Source: Caenispirillum bisanense (GTDB lineage: Bacteria > Pseudomonadota > Alphaproteobacteria > Rhodospirillales > Rhodospirillaceae). From it: DNA of 64,000 bases. Below are positions 1-8,745 of this stretch, piece after piece. The notes under the pieces were generated by a model. The model was not told where the DNA came from. It ran no database searches and saw only the letters and a list, made by a program, of their open reading frames with translations. Location of the stretch: contig NZ_BAAAEP010000016.1 of the NCBI RefSeq assembly GCF_039523075.1, forward strand, positions 1 through 64,000, written 5' to 3'. A program made the translations under genes and the position numbers. The number at the start of each line of letters is the position of its first letter. Within the stretch, counting starts at the first letter, position 1.

Positions 1-2
1 GG

Positions 3-140
3 CACGACCTCTGCCGTCTGCGCGCCGCCGCCGGCCGCTGCCTCTCGCATCCCGCCCTGGCCGAGGCGGCGGCGCGGCTGGCCTGGGCGCGCGAGCGGGC
101 GGAGGCGTGGCGACGACGGGCCGCCGCGGCCGGCGTCTGA
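3..140 (+). CDS. C-terminal end of an unrecognised protein (left-truncated)
   Basis: An open frame runs in from the left edge and stops at TGA 138-140, giving the last 45 residues of a protein. The visible tail is rich in Ala, Arg and Leu and looks helical (RLRAAAGRCLSHPALAEAAA), and its GC-rich third codon positions match the neighbouring genes. No motif is recognisable, so no function is offered. It is probably the 3' end of a gene that reads in the same direction as the aminotransferase gene about 100 bp downstream. Confidence 0.5.
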   Translation, partial: HDLCRLRAAAGRCLSHPALAEAAARLAWARERAEAWRRRAAAAGV

Positions 141-244
141 GCCCGCCCTGATCCATTGGTCCGTTGGACAAGCCTGCGGCTCCGTGACTATGCTGATCGT
201 TCCTGCCAAACAAGACCGCAAACGAACGAAGATCGAGGAGCGCC

Positions 245-1108
245 ATGAACGGGCATATCGCGACGGAGGGACTCGTCTACGCCGACGGCGACTGGCATGT
301 CGGCAACCCGAAGCTGCTCGGGCCGCGCACCCATGGCGTCTGGCTGGGCGCGGTGGTGTTCGACGGCGCCCGTTACTTCGACGGCGTCGCCCCTGATCTG
401 CTGCTGCATTGCGAACGGTCGGTGCGCTCGGCGCGGGTGCTCGGCATGCGCCCCATGCTGACCGGGGCGGAGATCGCCGAACTGGCGTGGGAAGGCATCC
501 GCCGCTTCCCGCGCGATGCGCAGCTTTACATCTGCCCGCTGTTCTGGGGCGACCACGGCTTCATCATGCCGGACCCGGACGCCACCCGCTTCGCCCTGTC
601 GGTCTACAGCTCGCCGCTGCCGCCGCCCACCGGCTTCAGCGCCATGCTGTCGAGCTTCCGCCGCCCGGCCCGCGACATGGCGCCGACGGAGGCCAAGGCC
701 AGCTGCCTCTACCCCAACACCGCCCGCGCCGTCGCCGAGGCCAAGGATGCCGGCTATGACACGGCGGTGATGCTCGACCCCGCCGGCAACGTGGCGGAAT
801 TCGCCTATACCAACCTGTTCCTGGCCAAGGGCAATGCGGTCATCACGCCGCAGTGGAACGGCACCTTCCTCAACGGCCTGACCCGCCAGCGGGTGATCCA
901 GCTGCTGCGCGACGACGGGGTGGAGGTGATCGAGCGCGCCGTCACCTGGCGCGACGTCCACGAGGCGGACGAGGTCTTCGCCACCGGCAACTACCAGAAG
1001 CTGGGCTGGTGCCGCCGCATCGCCGACCGCGACCTGCGCCCCGGCGCCTTCTATGAACGGGCGCGGGCGCTGTACTGGGAGTATGCCCGCCAGCACGGCG
1101 CGCCGTAA
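245..1108 (+). CDS. Branched-chain-type aminotransferase (class IV PLP enzyme)
   Basis: This 287-residue protein has the fold-type IV PLP aminotransferase pattern. The likely Schiff-base lysine is K151 in TEAKASCLYPN, and the PLP-contacting glutamate is E185 in AEFAYTNLF. Family members transfer the amino group between branched-chain amino acids and 2-oxoglutarate, or act on related substrates such as aminodeoxychorismate. The length suits the IlvE/BCAT-like group. The start is supported by a GAGGAG ribosome site just upstream. It appears to be a single gene, with the divergent nsrR-like gene ending just downstream on the other strand. Exact substrate cannot be told from sequence, so no symbol is given. 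Confidence 0.85.
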   Translation: MNGHIATEGLVYADGDWHVGNPKLLGPRTHGVWLGAVVFDGARYFDGVAPDLLLHCERSVRSARVLGMRPMLTGAEIAELAWEGIRRFPRDAQLYICPLFWGDHGFIMPDPDATRFALSVYSSPLPPPTGFSAMLSSFRRPARDMAPTEAKASCLYPNTARAVAEAKDAGYDTAVMLDPAGNVAEFAYTNLFLAKGNAVITPQWNGTFLNGLTRQRVIQLLRDDGVEVIERAVTWRDVHEADEVFATGNYQKLGWCRRIADRDLRPGAFYERARALYWEYARQHGAP

Positions 1109-1132
1109 GGGCCGCCGCGCCGGGCGGGGGCA

Positions 1133-1594
1133 TCACTCCGCCATCTGCAGCAGGTCTTCCAGGGCGGCCGGCTGCGCCACCACATCGGCCAGGGTGGCGC
1201 CGTCGAGTACGCTCAGGAAGGCGTCCTGCGCCTGCGCCATGACGCCTTTCAGGCGGCAGGCCGGGGCGATGCGGCAGGTGTTGGTCTCCGGCCGGAAGCA
1301 TTCCACCAGGTCGCGCGGGTCTTCCAGCGCCCGCACCACGGCGCCGATGCCGATGTCGGCCGCCGGCCGCGCCAGCCGCAGGCCGCCGCCACGGCCGCGC
1401 AGTCCCTCCACCACGCCAGCCCGCGTCAGTTCGTTCGCCACCTTCATCAGATGGTTGCGGGAGATGGCATAGCGGTCCGCCACCTCGCGGATGGTGATGG
1501 TGTCCGGCTGGCCGGTCGCCGCCGCCCGCTGCTGCCGGACGGCCAGCGCGATCAGCAGGCGCAGGGCGTAGTCGGTGTGTTGCGTCAGGCGCAT
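1133..1594 (-). CDS. nsrR: Rrf2-family nitric-oxide-sensing repressor, NsrR type
   Basis: This is a 153-residue Rrf2 protein. It has an N-terminal winged helix with the recognition segment YAISRNHLMKVANEL (about 42-56), a wing GRGGGLRLARP, and three cysteines C99, C107 and C113 in ECFRPETNTCRIAPACRLKG. NsrR proteins bind an Fe-S cluster through three such cysteines and repress NO-detoxification genes until NO destroys the cluster. The SRNHLMKV and PACRLK segments closely resemble NsrR rather than IscR. The AT-rich gap upstream carries half-sites of the expected type, so autoregulation and control of the facing small membrane protein gene are plausible. An NnrU-like gene lies 8 kb away. Confidence 0.85.
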   Translation of the reverse strand: MRLTQHTDYALRLLIALAVRQQRAAATGQPDTITIREVADRYAISRNHLMKVANELTRAGVVEGLRGRGGGLRLARPAADIGIGAVVRALEDPRDLVECFRPETNTCRIAPACRLKGVMAQAQDAFLSVLDGATLADVVAQPAALEDLLQMAE

Positions 1595-1616
1595 GGCATC
1601 CCCGCGGGAACGGCGG

Positions 1617-1720
1617 TTAAAGATGTATCCGACATATTGCTTTGCCGGTCGGGCGCCTTAAATATATATCTCAAACGCATCTTTAAAGCCCCGGCTGGCT
1701 GCTTGCCAGCCTCATCTTTA
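1617..1720. promoter_or_regulatory. AT-rich divergent promoter with candidate NsrR half-sites
   Basis: Between nsrR (minus) and the 70-aa membrane protein gene (plus) lies an unusually AT-rich patch for this genome. It has TTAAAGATGTAT at 1617-1628, TTAAATATATATC at 1658-1670, GCATCTTTAA at 1677-1686 and a further CATCTTTA at 1713-1720. NsrR operators in proteobacteria are built from AAGATGYA-type half-sites in dyad arrangement, and the first and third elements face each other. The spacing is not a textbook 11-1-11 dyad, so assignment to NsrR is inference. Confidence 0.45.
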
Positions 1721-1776
1721 GAGCCCAGCCGGCGGGTCGCCGGCTCGTAGCGACGCCACCACCAAGGGGAAGCGCC

Positions 1777-1989
1777 ATGATCGAGATCGTCCTGGTCAGC
1801 CTGGTTGCCCTCGTCGGCCTGTTCTTCGCCGGCCTGTTCACCGGCGCCGCCTACTTCGCCGGCGCCGGCAAGCGCTGGAGCCCGGATGCGCCGGGCCTCA
1901 TCTACCAGTGGTTCGCGCGCGGCGTTCTGTCGCTCGGCCTGCTGGCGCTGACCGTGCTCACCCTGGTCGAGATGCGGGTCTTCGCCTGA
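1777..1989 (+). CDS. Small two-helix membrane protein
   Basis: A 70-residue protein made almost entirely of two hydrophobic segments (about residues 3-28 and 48-68) joined by a short polar loop containing KRWSPDAPGLIYQW. An AAGGGG ribosome site precedes the ATG. It is transcribed away from nsrR across an AT-rich promoter with NsrR-like half-sites, so it may be an NO-responsive gene. I do not recognise the family, and no function is claimed. Confidence 0.6.
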   Translation: MIEIVLVSLVALVGLFFAGLFTGAAYFAGAGKRWSPDAPGLIYQWFARGVLSLGLLALTVLTLVEMRVFA

Positions 1990-2005
1990 AGCGCTGCTGT
2001 GCCGC

Positions 2006-2656
2006 TCAGGCGACGGGGGAAGCGGGGGTGAGGCCGGCGCGGGCGTCCTTCAGCTCTCGGCTGGCGTGGCGGATGATGCTGTGGGCGCCCTGCAGCGACA
2101 GGCCGGCGATGAACAGGCCCACCAGCCAGTCGGCCCAGCCCTGGCCGGTGGCGATCACCACCCCGCCGGCGACGATGACCGCCACGTTGGCCATGGCATC
2201 GTTGCGCGAGCAGATCCACACCGACCGCATGTTGGCGTCGCCCTCGCGATAGCGGTAGAGCAGCAGGGCGGCGGCCACGTTCACCGCCAGGGCGAGGAAG
2301 CCGATGCCGCCCATCACCAGCGGCTCCGGCACCGTGCCGGTCATCGCCCGCCAGCCCACCATGGCGAGCACGAAGACGCCGAAGGCGGCCATGGTCAGCC
2401 CCTTCACCAGCGCCGAGCCCGCCTTCCACGTCACCGACCGGCCGAGCACGAACAGGGCGATGCCGTAGTTGGCGGCATCCCCCAGGAAATCGAGCGAGTC
2501 GCCCTGCAGCGCCGCCGACCGGCCGAGCCAGCCGGCAATGCCTTCCACCAGGAACATGACGGCGTTCAGCGCCAGCACGATCCACAGCACGCGGCGGAAG
2601 GCGGCATTGCGCCGGGCGGTGGTCGGGCACACGGAACCGCAGCCGCAGCCGGACAT
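2006..2656 (-). CDS. Cation diffusion facilitator-type transporter, short form
   Basis: About 216 residues with six predicted membrane helices, related to the CDF metal-cation exporters. Metal-site acidic residues are visible in GDSLDFLGDAANY (helix 2) and SRNDAMANVAVI (helix 5). The usual C-terminal cytoplasmic metal-sensing domain is absent; the protein ends shortly after the sixth helix. The N-terminus begins MSGCGCGSVC, a cysteine cluster that could bind the metal. I place the start at this ATG because GGAGA lies just before it; an ATG-like start at 2716 is possible. The gene diverges from an XRE-cupin regulator. The metal is unknown; zinc, cobalt or iron are possible. Confidence 0.8.
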   Translation of the reverse strand: MSGCGCGSVCPTTARRNAAFRRVLWIVLALNAVMFLVEGIAGWLGRSAALQGDSLDFLGDAANYGIALFVLGRSVTWKAGSALVKGLTMAAFGVFVLAMVGWRAMTGTVPEPLVMGGIGFLALAVNVAAALLLYRYREGDANMRSVWICSRNDAMANVAVIVAGGVVIATGQGWADWLVGLFIAGLSLQGAHSIIRHASRELKDARAGLTPASPVA

Positions 2657-2793
2657 GGCAGCATTCTCCGTTACATGAACATTCCCTAATCTAGCGGCGA
2701 CCGGTGCTGCCGGCAAGAGCCTGCGGCGGCACCGGCAAGCCCCTGCGGAAGCCGGGCTTGATTTGCCGCGCGGTTGGGACGACTGTCACCGCC

Positions 2794-3444
2794 ATGGACG
2801 AGGACGAGATCACAGCCGCCGCCGTCGGCGTCGACGACCGCATCGCCCGCCGCCTGCGGGCGCGGCGCGAGGAACTCGGCCTCAGCGAGGGCGAGGCGGC
2901 GGCGCGCATCGGCATCACCCGCGCCAAGTTGGCCCGCATCGAAAACGGCCGCAGCCACCCGACGACGGTGCTGCTCGGCCGCATCTGCACGGCACTCGGC
3001 CTGACCATGACGGCGGTGATGGCGCCCGACGGCCCCGTTTCGGCCGGCCCCGGCGCGGCGGCGGCGGAGGGGGACGGCGGCGTGGCGGTGGTGGCCGCCG
3101 GCGGCACGGCGCTGCTGCGGCGGATCGAGCAGCCGGTGTGGCACGATCCCGGCTCCGGCTACCTGCGCCGGGTGCTGTCGCCGCCCGGCGACGGCTCGCC
3201 GGTGGAGATCGTCGAGATCGAGTTTCCGCCCTATGCCGATGTCACCTACGGCCCCACCGGCGCCTTCGGGGCAACCCAGCATCTGGTGGTGCTGGAGGGT
3301 ACGGTGCTGGTGACGGTGGCGGGCGAGACTCACCAGCTGGATGCCGGCGACTGCCTGCGCCTGTGCCTGTCGCGCGGCGGTGCCGTCCACAACCCCGGCC
3401 CGGCGACCTGCCGCTACCTCGCCGTGCTGGCCAAGGGACGGTAG
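2794..3444 (+). CDS. XRE-family transcriptional regulator with C-terminal cupin domain
   Basis: A 216-residue regulator starting MDEDEITAAA. An XRE helix-turn-helix lies at about residues 15-75 (LGLSEGEAAARIGITRAKLA, RIENGRSHPTTVLLGRICTALGL). After an Ala/Gly-rich linker comes a cupin fold (about 135-215) with HLVVLEGTVLVTVAGETHQL and GDCLRL. Members of this group sense a small molecule in the cupin pocket. It diverges from the CDF transporter, and the two starts lie about 140 bp apart, so it may control that gene. It ends at a strong hairpin shared with lysS on the opposite strand. Confidence 0.8.
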   Translation: MDEDEITAAAVGVDDRIARRLRARREELGLSEGEAAARIGITRAKLARIENGRSHPTTVLLGRICTALGLTMTAVMAPDGPVSAGPGAAAAEGDGGVAVVAAGGTALLRRIEQPVWHDPGSGYLRRVLSPPGDGSPVEIVEIEFPPYADVTYGPTGAFGATQHLVVLEGTVLVTVAGETHQLDAGDCLRLCLSRGGAVHNPGPATCRYLAVLAKGR

Positions 3445-3454
3445 GACGGAAACA

Positions 3455-3490
3455 GGGCCGGCGCCGCGACGATCACTGCGGCGCCGGCCC
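3455..3490. terminator. Bidirectional hairpin between convergent genes
   Basis: A perfect 13-bp stem, GGGCCGGCGCCGC at 3455-3467 and GCGGCGCCGGCCC at 3478-3490, around a 10-nt loop. It sits between the convergent XRE-cupin gene and lysS and probably ends transcription from both. There is no long T-run. Confidence 0.65.
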
Positions 3491-3502
3491 ATTCTCCTGG
3501 CC

Positions 3503-5104
3503 TTACCCCAGGTCTTCCCCGGCGATGGCCTTGTCGAGCAGCGCCAGCGATTCCTCGACGCCGTAGAGCGCGAAGAACGAGCCCATGCGCGGCCCCTGGT
3601 CCTGGCCCAGCAGCACCTGATACAGGCACTGGAACCACGTCCGCAGTTCGGGGAAGGTGCCGGCGTGGGCCTTGCCGACGGCATAGACCACGTTCTGCAG
3701 TTCGGTGGCGTCGGTGCGCTGGTCCGCCGGCACGGCGGCGAGGCCGTCGCGCAGATCCTTCAGCGCCGCCGTCTCCGCCTCGGTCGCCTTGCGGTAGACC
3801 TTGGCCGGCAGCACGAAGTCCTTGTAGTAGCGGATGGCATAGGTCACCAGCCGGTCCAGCATGGGCGCCGACTCGGGGCTCGCCTCGGGGGCGTAGCGGG
3901 TGATGTAGTGCCACAGCACCGCCGGGTCTTCCGAATGGGCGACGCCGGCCAGGTTCAGCAGGATGCCGAACGACAGGTGCGCCTTCAGGGCCGGCGGCTG
4001 GCCGTGGTGGATGTGCCAGGCGGGGTTGGCGAGGCGGTCCTTCGGCTCCTGCTCGGGGAACTTCTCGCACCACGTCAGGTATTCATCCACCGCCTTGGGG
4101 ATGACGTCGAAGTACAGGCGCTTGGCCGCCTTGGGCTTCTGGTACATGTACAGCGCCAGGCTTTCCTCCGGCGCGTAGGTCAGCCACTCCTCAACCGACA
4201 GGCCGTTGCCCTTGGACTTGGAGATCTTCTGGCCCTTGTCGTCGAGGAACAGCTCGTAGGTCAGGTTCTGCGGCGGCGTGCCGCCCATGATGCGGCAGAT
4301 CTTCGACGCCAGTTCGACCGAGGGGATGAGATCCTTGCCCGACATCTCGTAATCGACGCCGAGCACGTACCAGCGCATGCCCCAGTCGCACTTCCACTGC
4401 AGCTTGCAGCCGCCCTTGTAGATGGACTGGGTGACGCGGGTGCCGTCCTCGTCCTCGAAGGTGATGAGGCCGTTCTCCACGTCGCGGTCGAGGATGGCCA
4501 CCTGCAGCACCCGCCCGGTGGTCGGGCTGACCGGCAGGAAGGGCGAGTAGGTCTGGCGGCGTTCCTCGCCCAGCGTCGGCAGCATGACGTCCATGATGGC
4601 GTCGTAGCATTCGTTGACGCGCTTCAGGCCGCCGTCGAACTTGCCCGACATGTAGTAGTCGGAGGCCGACTGGAACTCGTACTCGAAGCCGAAGCTGTCG
4701 AGGAAGCCGCGCAGGCGGGCGTTGTTGTGGTGGCCGAAGCTCTCGTGGGTGCCGAAGGGGTCGGGAATGCGCGTCAGCGGCTTGCCCAGGTGCTCGCGCA
4801 CCACATCCTTGTTGGGGATGTTGTCGGGCACCTTGCGCAGGCCGTCCATGTCGTCGGAGAAGGCGAACAGGCGCGTCGGCACGTCGCCGCCGGTGATCAG
4901 CTCGAAGGCGCGGCGCACCATGGTGGTGCGCACCACCTCGCCGAAGGTGCCGATGTGCGGCAGGCCCGAGGGGCCGTAGCCCGTTTCGAACAGCACGTAG
5001 CCTTTCGCCGGTTTCTCCCCCTTCAGCCGCTGCTCGAGCAGGACGCGGGCCTCCTGAAAGGGCCAGGCGTTCGAGGCGAGGGCGAGATCGCGGAGATCGG
5101 ACAT
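3503..5104 (-). CDS. lysS: Lysyl-tRNA synthetase, class I
   Basis: 533 residues of the class I type of LysRS, which charges tRNA-Lys with lysine and is unrelated to the usual class II enzyme. The HIGH-type motif is PHIGTF (about 49-54) in TGYGPSGLPHIGTFGE, and the KMSKS-type loop is KISKSKGN (about residue 290). Class I LysRS is typical of archaea and many alphaproteobacteria. The frame continues upstream only to a TTG, so the ATG of MSDLRDLAL is chosen. It is a single gene, convergent with the XRE-cupin gene. Confidence 0.95.
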   Translation of the reverse strand: MSDLRDLALASNAWPFQEARVLLEQRLKGEKPAKGYVLFETGYGPSGLPHIGTFGEVVRTTMVRRAFELITGGDVPTRLFAFSDDMDGLRKVPDNIPNKDVVREHLGKPLTRIPDPFGTHESFGHHNNARLRGFLDSFGFEYEFQSASDYYMSGKFDGGLKRVNECYDAIMDVMLPTLGEERRQTYSPFLPVSPTTGRVLQVAILDRDVENGLITFEDEDGTRVTQSIYKGGCKLQWKCDWGMRWYVLGVDYEMSGKDLIPSVELASKICRIMGGTPPQNLTYELFLDDKGQKISKSKGNGLSVEEWLTYAPEESLALYMYQKPKAAKRLYFDVIPKAVDEYLTWCEKFPEQEPKDRLANPAWHIHHGQPPALKAHLSFGILLNLAGVAHSEDPAVLWHYITRYAPEASPESAPMLDRLVTYAIRYYKDFVLPAKVYRKATEAETAALKDLRDGLAAVPADQRTDATELQNVVYAVGKAHAGTFPELRTWFQCLYQVLLGQDQGPRMGSFFALYGVEESLALLDKAIAGEDLG

Positions 5105-5247
5105 GCTCGTCTGTTCCAATGAGACGGGTTGACGGGAAGGCCGCCAAGCTATGCCGCGTGCGGGCGTGCGTCAATGGCGGGGGGATCGGGTTGCAGAATG
5201 AAACCGGCAGCCCCATACTCCGTGCTGGCCCCTTGGAGACTGCTGCC

Positions 5248-5469
5248 ATGCCCACCGCCCTGAAGCTCTCCACCGACCTGGTGGACGCCGCTCGCCCGCA
5301 CGCGGCGGCCCTGCACCGCTCCGTGTCGAAGCAGATCGAGCACTGGGCCCGCCTCGGCAAGGCGGCGGAGGAAAACCCCGACCTGCCCGGCAGCTTCATC
5401 CAGGACATTCTTCTCGCGAAGGAAGAAGAGAAGGCGGGCCTTGCCGAACCCTACAGCCTGGATGAGTGA
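5248..5469 (+). CDS. ParD-like antitoxin
   Basis: A 73-residue protein beginning MPTALKLSTDLVDAARPHAA, with RSVSKQIEHWARLGKAAEENPDLP in the middle (residues around 29-52). This is the pattern of the ParD-like antitoxin family: a short DNA-binding segment followed by a charged C-terminus that wraps the toxin. Its stop codon overlaps the GTG start of the RelE/ParE-type gene, the usual translational coupling of type II toxin-antitoxin pairs. It probably also represses its own promoter. Confidence 0.8.
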   Translation: MPTALKLSTDLVDAARPHAAALHRSVSKQIEHWARLGKAAEENPDLPGSFIQDILLAKEEEKAGLAEPYSLDE

Positions 5470-5759
5470 GGCGTGACGCGGTGACGCATCTGGTCGCCCT
5501 GCCGCGCTTTCAGAAAGCGGCGAAGAAGATGCGGCCGGCGGAAAAGGCGGCCCTGCACGATGCCATCCGGGCGGTGGTCGCCGACCCTGCCGTAGGGGCC
5601 ATGAAGGTCGGTGACCTTGCCGGCACGCGGGTGCATAAGTACCGCTACCAGACCACCCTGATGCTGCTGGCCTATTCCGTCAGCGACGACGGCGGCACCA
5701 TCACGCTGCAGGCCATCGGCACCCACGAGAACTTCTACCGCGACCTGAAGCGCGATTAG
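5466..5759 (+). CDS. RelE/ParE-family toxin
   Basis: A basic protein of up to 97 residues with the RelE/ParE superfamily layout: N-terminal helices (FQKAAKKMRPAEKAALHDAI), then strands with AGTRVHKYRYQ and a C-terminal AIGTHENFYRDLKRD. Relatives are mRNA interferases or gyrase inhibitors. Two GTG starts are possible, at 5466 (overlapping the antitoxin stop) and 5481 (MTHLVALP); the second gives the more typical N-terminus. The target cannot be deduced. It forms a two-gene operon with the upstream ParD-like gene. Confidence 0.8.
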   Translation: MRRDAVTHLVALPRFQKAAKKMRPAEKAALHDAIRAVVADPAVGAMKVGDLAGTRVHKYRYQTTLMLLAYSVSDDGGTITLQAIGTHENFYRDLKRD

Positions 5760-5831
5760 GCTGGCGGGCGCGCTCGCCTGCGTCCACCCCGCAGGTGCAT
5801 CCGCCGTCCCTGCGCACTATACTCCGCCGCC

Positions 5832-8597
5832 ATGACACCCGATGCCCCAGCAGCGGCGGCGCGACAGCCGCGACTCGTGATCCCGCCGAGCCCGGTGCTG
5901 GTGGCCGGGCTGCGTCATGCGGTCATGCTCACCCCCGACGGCGAACTCGCCACCCTGCGTCACGATCAGGCGGCGGCGCGGGCGCGGCGGGAGCATCCCA
6001 TTCTGGTCCATGCCCCCGCCGTCGGCGCGCGGCTGAAGAGCGATCCCTTCCACGCCTTCGACGTGCTGGAGCTGTTCGCCTTCATCCGCCCCGCCGCCTT
6101 CTGCCTGCCCACCGTGCGCGGCCTGGCGGAGGCGGTCGGGCTGCCGCGGCCGGACAGCCTGGAGGACGAGGCCCCGGCCCTCATCGAGATCATCCGCCGC
6201 CTGCTTCGCGAGGCTGCCACCTGCGCCCCCAAGGCCCAGACCGCCATGCGCGACCTCGCCTGGGGCATGGGGCAGGCGGGGTGGGGGTGGGCGCCGTCGG
6301 TGCTGGCGGCCATCGGCGTCCATGGCGATGCGCCGCACCGCGCCAACGTCGCCGCCGGCCTGCGGGTGTGGGAGCGGCTGCCGGAAACGCCCGAACACGC
6401 ACCGGAGCCGCCGGCCGGCAACCGCCCGGTCAGCCCCGCCCAGGCGCGCGAGCGGCTGGCCCGGCTGCTCGGTCCCGGCGCCGAGGAACGGCCGCAGCAG
6501 GTGGACTATGCCGCCGCCGCCGCCCACGCCTTCCAGCCCCGCGATGCCGAGGGCGAACCCCGGCTGGTGCTGGCCGAGGCGGGCACCGGCGTCGGCAAGA
6601 CCCTCGGCTACATCGCGCCCGCCAGCGTGTGGGCGGAGGTGAACGAGGGCGCGGTGTGGATCGCCACCTACACCCGCAACCTGCAGCGCCAGCTGGATGC
6701 CGAACTGGACCGCCTGTGCCCCGACCCCGCCGACAAGGCGCTGCGGGTGGTGGTGCGCAAGGGGCGGGAGAATTACCTCTGCCTGCTGAACCTGGAAGAG
6801 TCGATCATGGGCCTCGGCCGCAACCCGCGGCAGACGGTGGCGCTCGGCCTGATGGCGCGGTGGGCCCTGGCGACCCGCGACGGTGACCTGGTGGGCGGCG
6901 ACTTCCCCGGCTGGCTGACCGACATCCTGGGCAAGCCGCAGACGGTCGGGCTGGCGGACCGGCGCGGGGAATGCGTGTTCTCCGCCTGCAGCCACTACGA
7001 CAAGTGCTTCATCGAACGCGCCGTGCGACGGGCGCGGCGGGCGCGCATCGTCGTCGCCAACCACGCCCTGGTGATGGTGCAGGCGGCGCTCGGCGGGCTG
7101 GACGAGCGGCTGATGCCGACCCGCTATGTGTTCGACGAAGGCCACCACGTCTTCGATGCCGCCGACAGCGCCTTCTCCGCCCACCTGAGCGGCTTCGAGA
7201 CCGCCGAATTGCGCCGCTGGCTGCTGGGGGCGGAGGGCGACACTACCCGCTCGCGCGCCCGTGGCCTTAAGCGGCGGGCGGAGGATCTGGTGGCCGACGA
7301 CCAGCCGGCGGCGGATGCGCTGCAGGCGATCCTCCACGCCGCCCGCATCCTGCCCGGCCCGGCCTGGCACATGCGGGTGGTGGACGGCCAGCCGCACGGC
7401 CCGGCGGAAAGCTTCCTGGCGCTGGTGCGCGACCAGGTCTATGCCCGCAGCCCCGACAGCCGCGGCCCCTACAGCCTGGAGACGGAGGCGGTCAGCCCCA
7501 TCCCCGGCCTGCTGGAGGCGGCGGTGGCGCTGGAAGCGGCGCTGGCGCGGCTGGAGGAACCCCTGAAGGCCCTCGGCAAGGCGCTCGACGCCCGCCTGGA
7601 CGACGAGGCGGCCGACCTGGACGCCGCCCAGCGCCTGCGCATGGAAAGCCTGATGAAGAGCCTGGAGCGCCGCGCCGTCATGCCCATCGCGGCGTGGCGG
7701 GCCATGCTGGCGAGCCTGGGGCAGGAGACGCCGCCCGATTTCGTCGACTGGTTCGCCGTCGACCGCATCGACGGCCGCGACGTCGACATCGGCATGCACC
7801 GCCACTGGATCGACCCCACCATCCCCTTCGCCAAGGGCGTGGTGGAGCCGGCGCAGGGGGTGCTCATCACCTCCGCCACCCTGCGCGACGGGTCCGGCGA
7901 TGCCGATGCCGACTGGGCGGCGGCGGAACGGCGCACCGGCGCCGTGCATGTGGCCTCGGCGACGGTGCGGGCGGCGGTGCCGTCGCCCTTCGACTACCCG
8001 GCGCAGACCCGCGTCTACGTCGTCACCGACGTGCGCAAGGACGACATGAACCAGGTGGCGGCGGCGTACCGGGAGCTGTTCCTGGCCTCGGGCGGCGGCG
8101 GCCTCGGGCTGTTTACCGCCATCTCGCGCCTGCGGGCGGTGTACGAGCGCATCGCCCCGGCCCTGGATGCCGCCCACATCCCGCTGCACGCCCAGCACGT
8201 GGACGGCATGGACACGGCCACCCTGGTGGAGATCTTCCGCGGCGAGGACCATGCCTGCCTGCTCGGCACCGATGCCCTGCGCGACGGCGTCGACGTGCCC
8301 GGCCAGAGCCTGCGCCTGGCGGTGTTCGACCGCGTGCCGTGGCCGCGCCCGGACATCCTGCACAAGGCGCGGCGGGCCCACTTCGGCGGCAAGGCCTACG
8401 ACGACATGATCGCCCGCCTGCGCCTGAAGCAGGCGTTCGGCCGGCTGGTGCGGCGGGCCGACGACCGCGGCGTGTTCGTGCTGCTCGACCCCATGATGCC
8501 GACCCGCCTGCTCGGCGCCTTCCCCGAGGGCGTGACGGTGGAGCGGGTGGGGCTGGCCCAGGCGGTGGCGGCCACCCGCGCCTTCTTCGGGCGGTGA
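5832..8597 (+). CDS. DinG-family ATP-dependent DNA helicase (XPD-like, Fe-S)
   Basis: A 921-residue superfamily 2 helicase. Walker A is AEAGTGVGKTLGY (about 247-259) and motif II is DEGHH (about 435-439). Between them lie cysteines in ENYLCLLN, GECVFSACSHYDKC and nearby, the positions of the 4Fe-4S domain of DinG/XPD helicases. The C-terminal helicase half has LLGTDALRDGVDVPG and QAFGRLVRR. A long N-terminal extension of about 210 residues precedes the helicase core. These enzymes unwind 5'-3' and resolve R-loops or damaged forks. TATACT at 5818-5823, only 8 bp before the ATG, could be a -10 box giving a near-leaderless message. Confidence 0.88.
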   Translation: MTPDAPAAAARQPRLVIPPSPVLVAGLRHAVMLTPDGELATLRHDQAAARARREHPILVHAPAVGARLKSDPFHAFDVLELFAFIRPAAFCLPTVRGLAEAVGLPRPDSLEDEAPALIEIIRRLLREAATCAPKAQTAMRDLAWGMGQAGWGWAPSVLAAIGVHGDAPHRANVAAGLRVWERLPETPEHAPEPPAGNRPVSPAQARERLARLLGPGAEERPQQVDYAAAAAHAFQPRDAEGEPRLVLAEAGTGVGKTLGYIAPASVWAEVNEGAVWIATYTRNLQRQLDAELDRLCPDPADKALRVVVRKGRENYLCLLNLEESIMGLGRNPRQTVALGLMARWALATRDGDLVGGDFPGWLTDILGKPQTVGLADRRGECVFSACSHYDKCFIERAVRRARRARIVVANHALVMVQAALGGLDERLMPTRYVFDEGHHVFDAADSAFSAHLSGFETAELRRWLLGAEGDTTRSRARGLKRRAEDLVADDQPAADALQAILHAARILPGPAWHMRVVDGQPHGPAESFLALVRDQVYARSPDSRGPYSLETEAVSPIPGLLEAAVALEAALARLEEPLKALGKALDARLDDEAADLDAAQRLRMESLMKSLERRAVMPIAAWRAMLASLGQETPPDFVDWFAVDRIDGRDVDIGMHRHWIDPTIPFAKGVVEPAQGVLITSATLRDGSGDADADWAAAERRTGAVHVASATVRAAVPSPFDYPAQTRVYVVTDVRKDDMNQVAAAYRELFLASGGGGLGLFTAISRLRAVYERIAPALDAAHIPLHAQHVDGMDTATLVEIFRGEDHACLLGTDALRDGVDVPGQSLRLAVFDRVPWPRPDILHKARRAHFGGKAYDDMIARLRLKQAFGRLVRRADDRGVFVLLDPMMPTRLLGAFPEGVTVERVGLAQAVAATRAFFGR

Positions 8598-8745
8598 TCC
8601 GTCGGGTGGGGCAATAGCTCCCATGTTTCAAGCGTTTGTGTCCGACCGCCGGCACGGTCGCGCTTGACCGCTCCGGTGGGGCGGGGGAGACTCAGGGCGC
8701 GGTCCGGGGGTCTGGACTGACGGCGCAACAGGAGACGACGCTCAC

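Noticed and set aside
3341..5122. A 593-codon plus-strand open frame opposite lysS
   Set aside because: Composition is that of an antisense shadow; lysS has full class I LysRS motifs.
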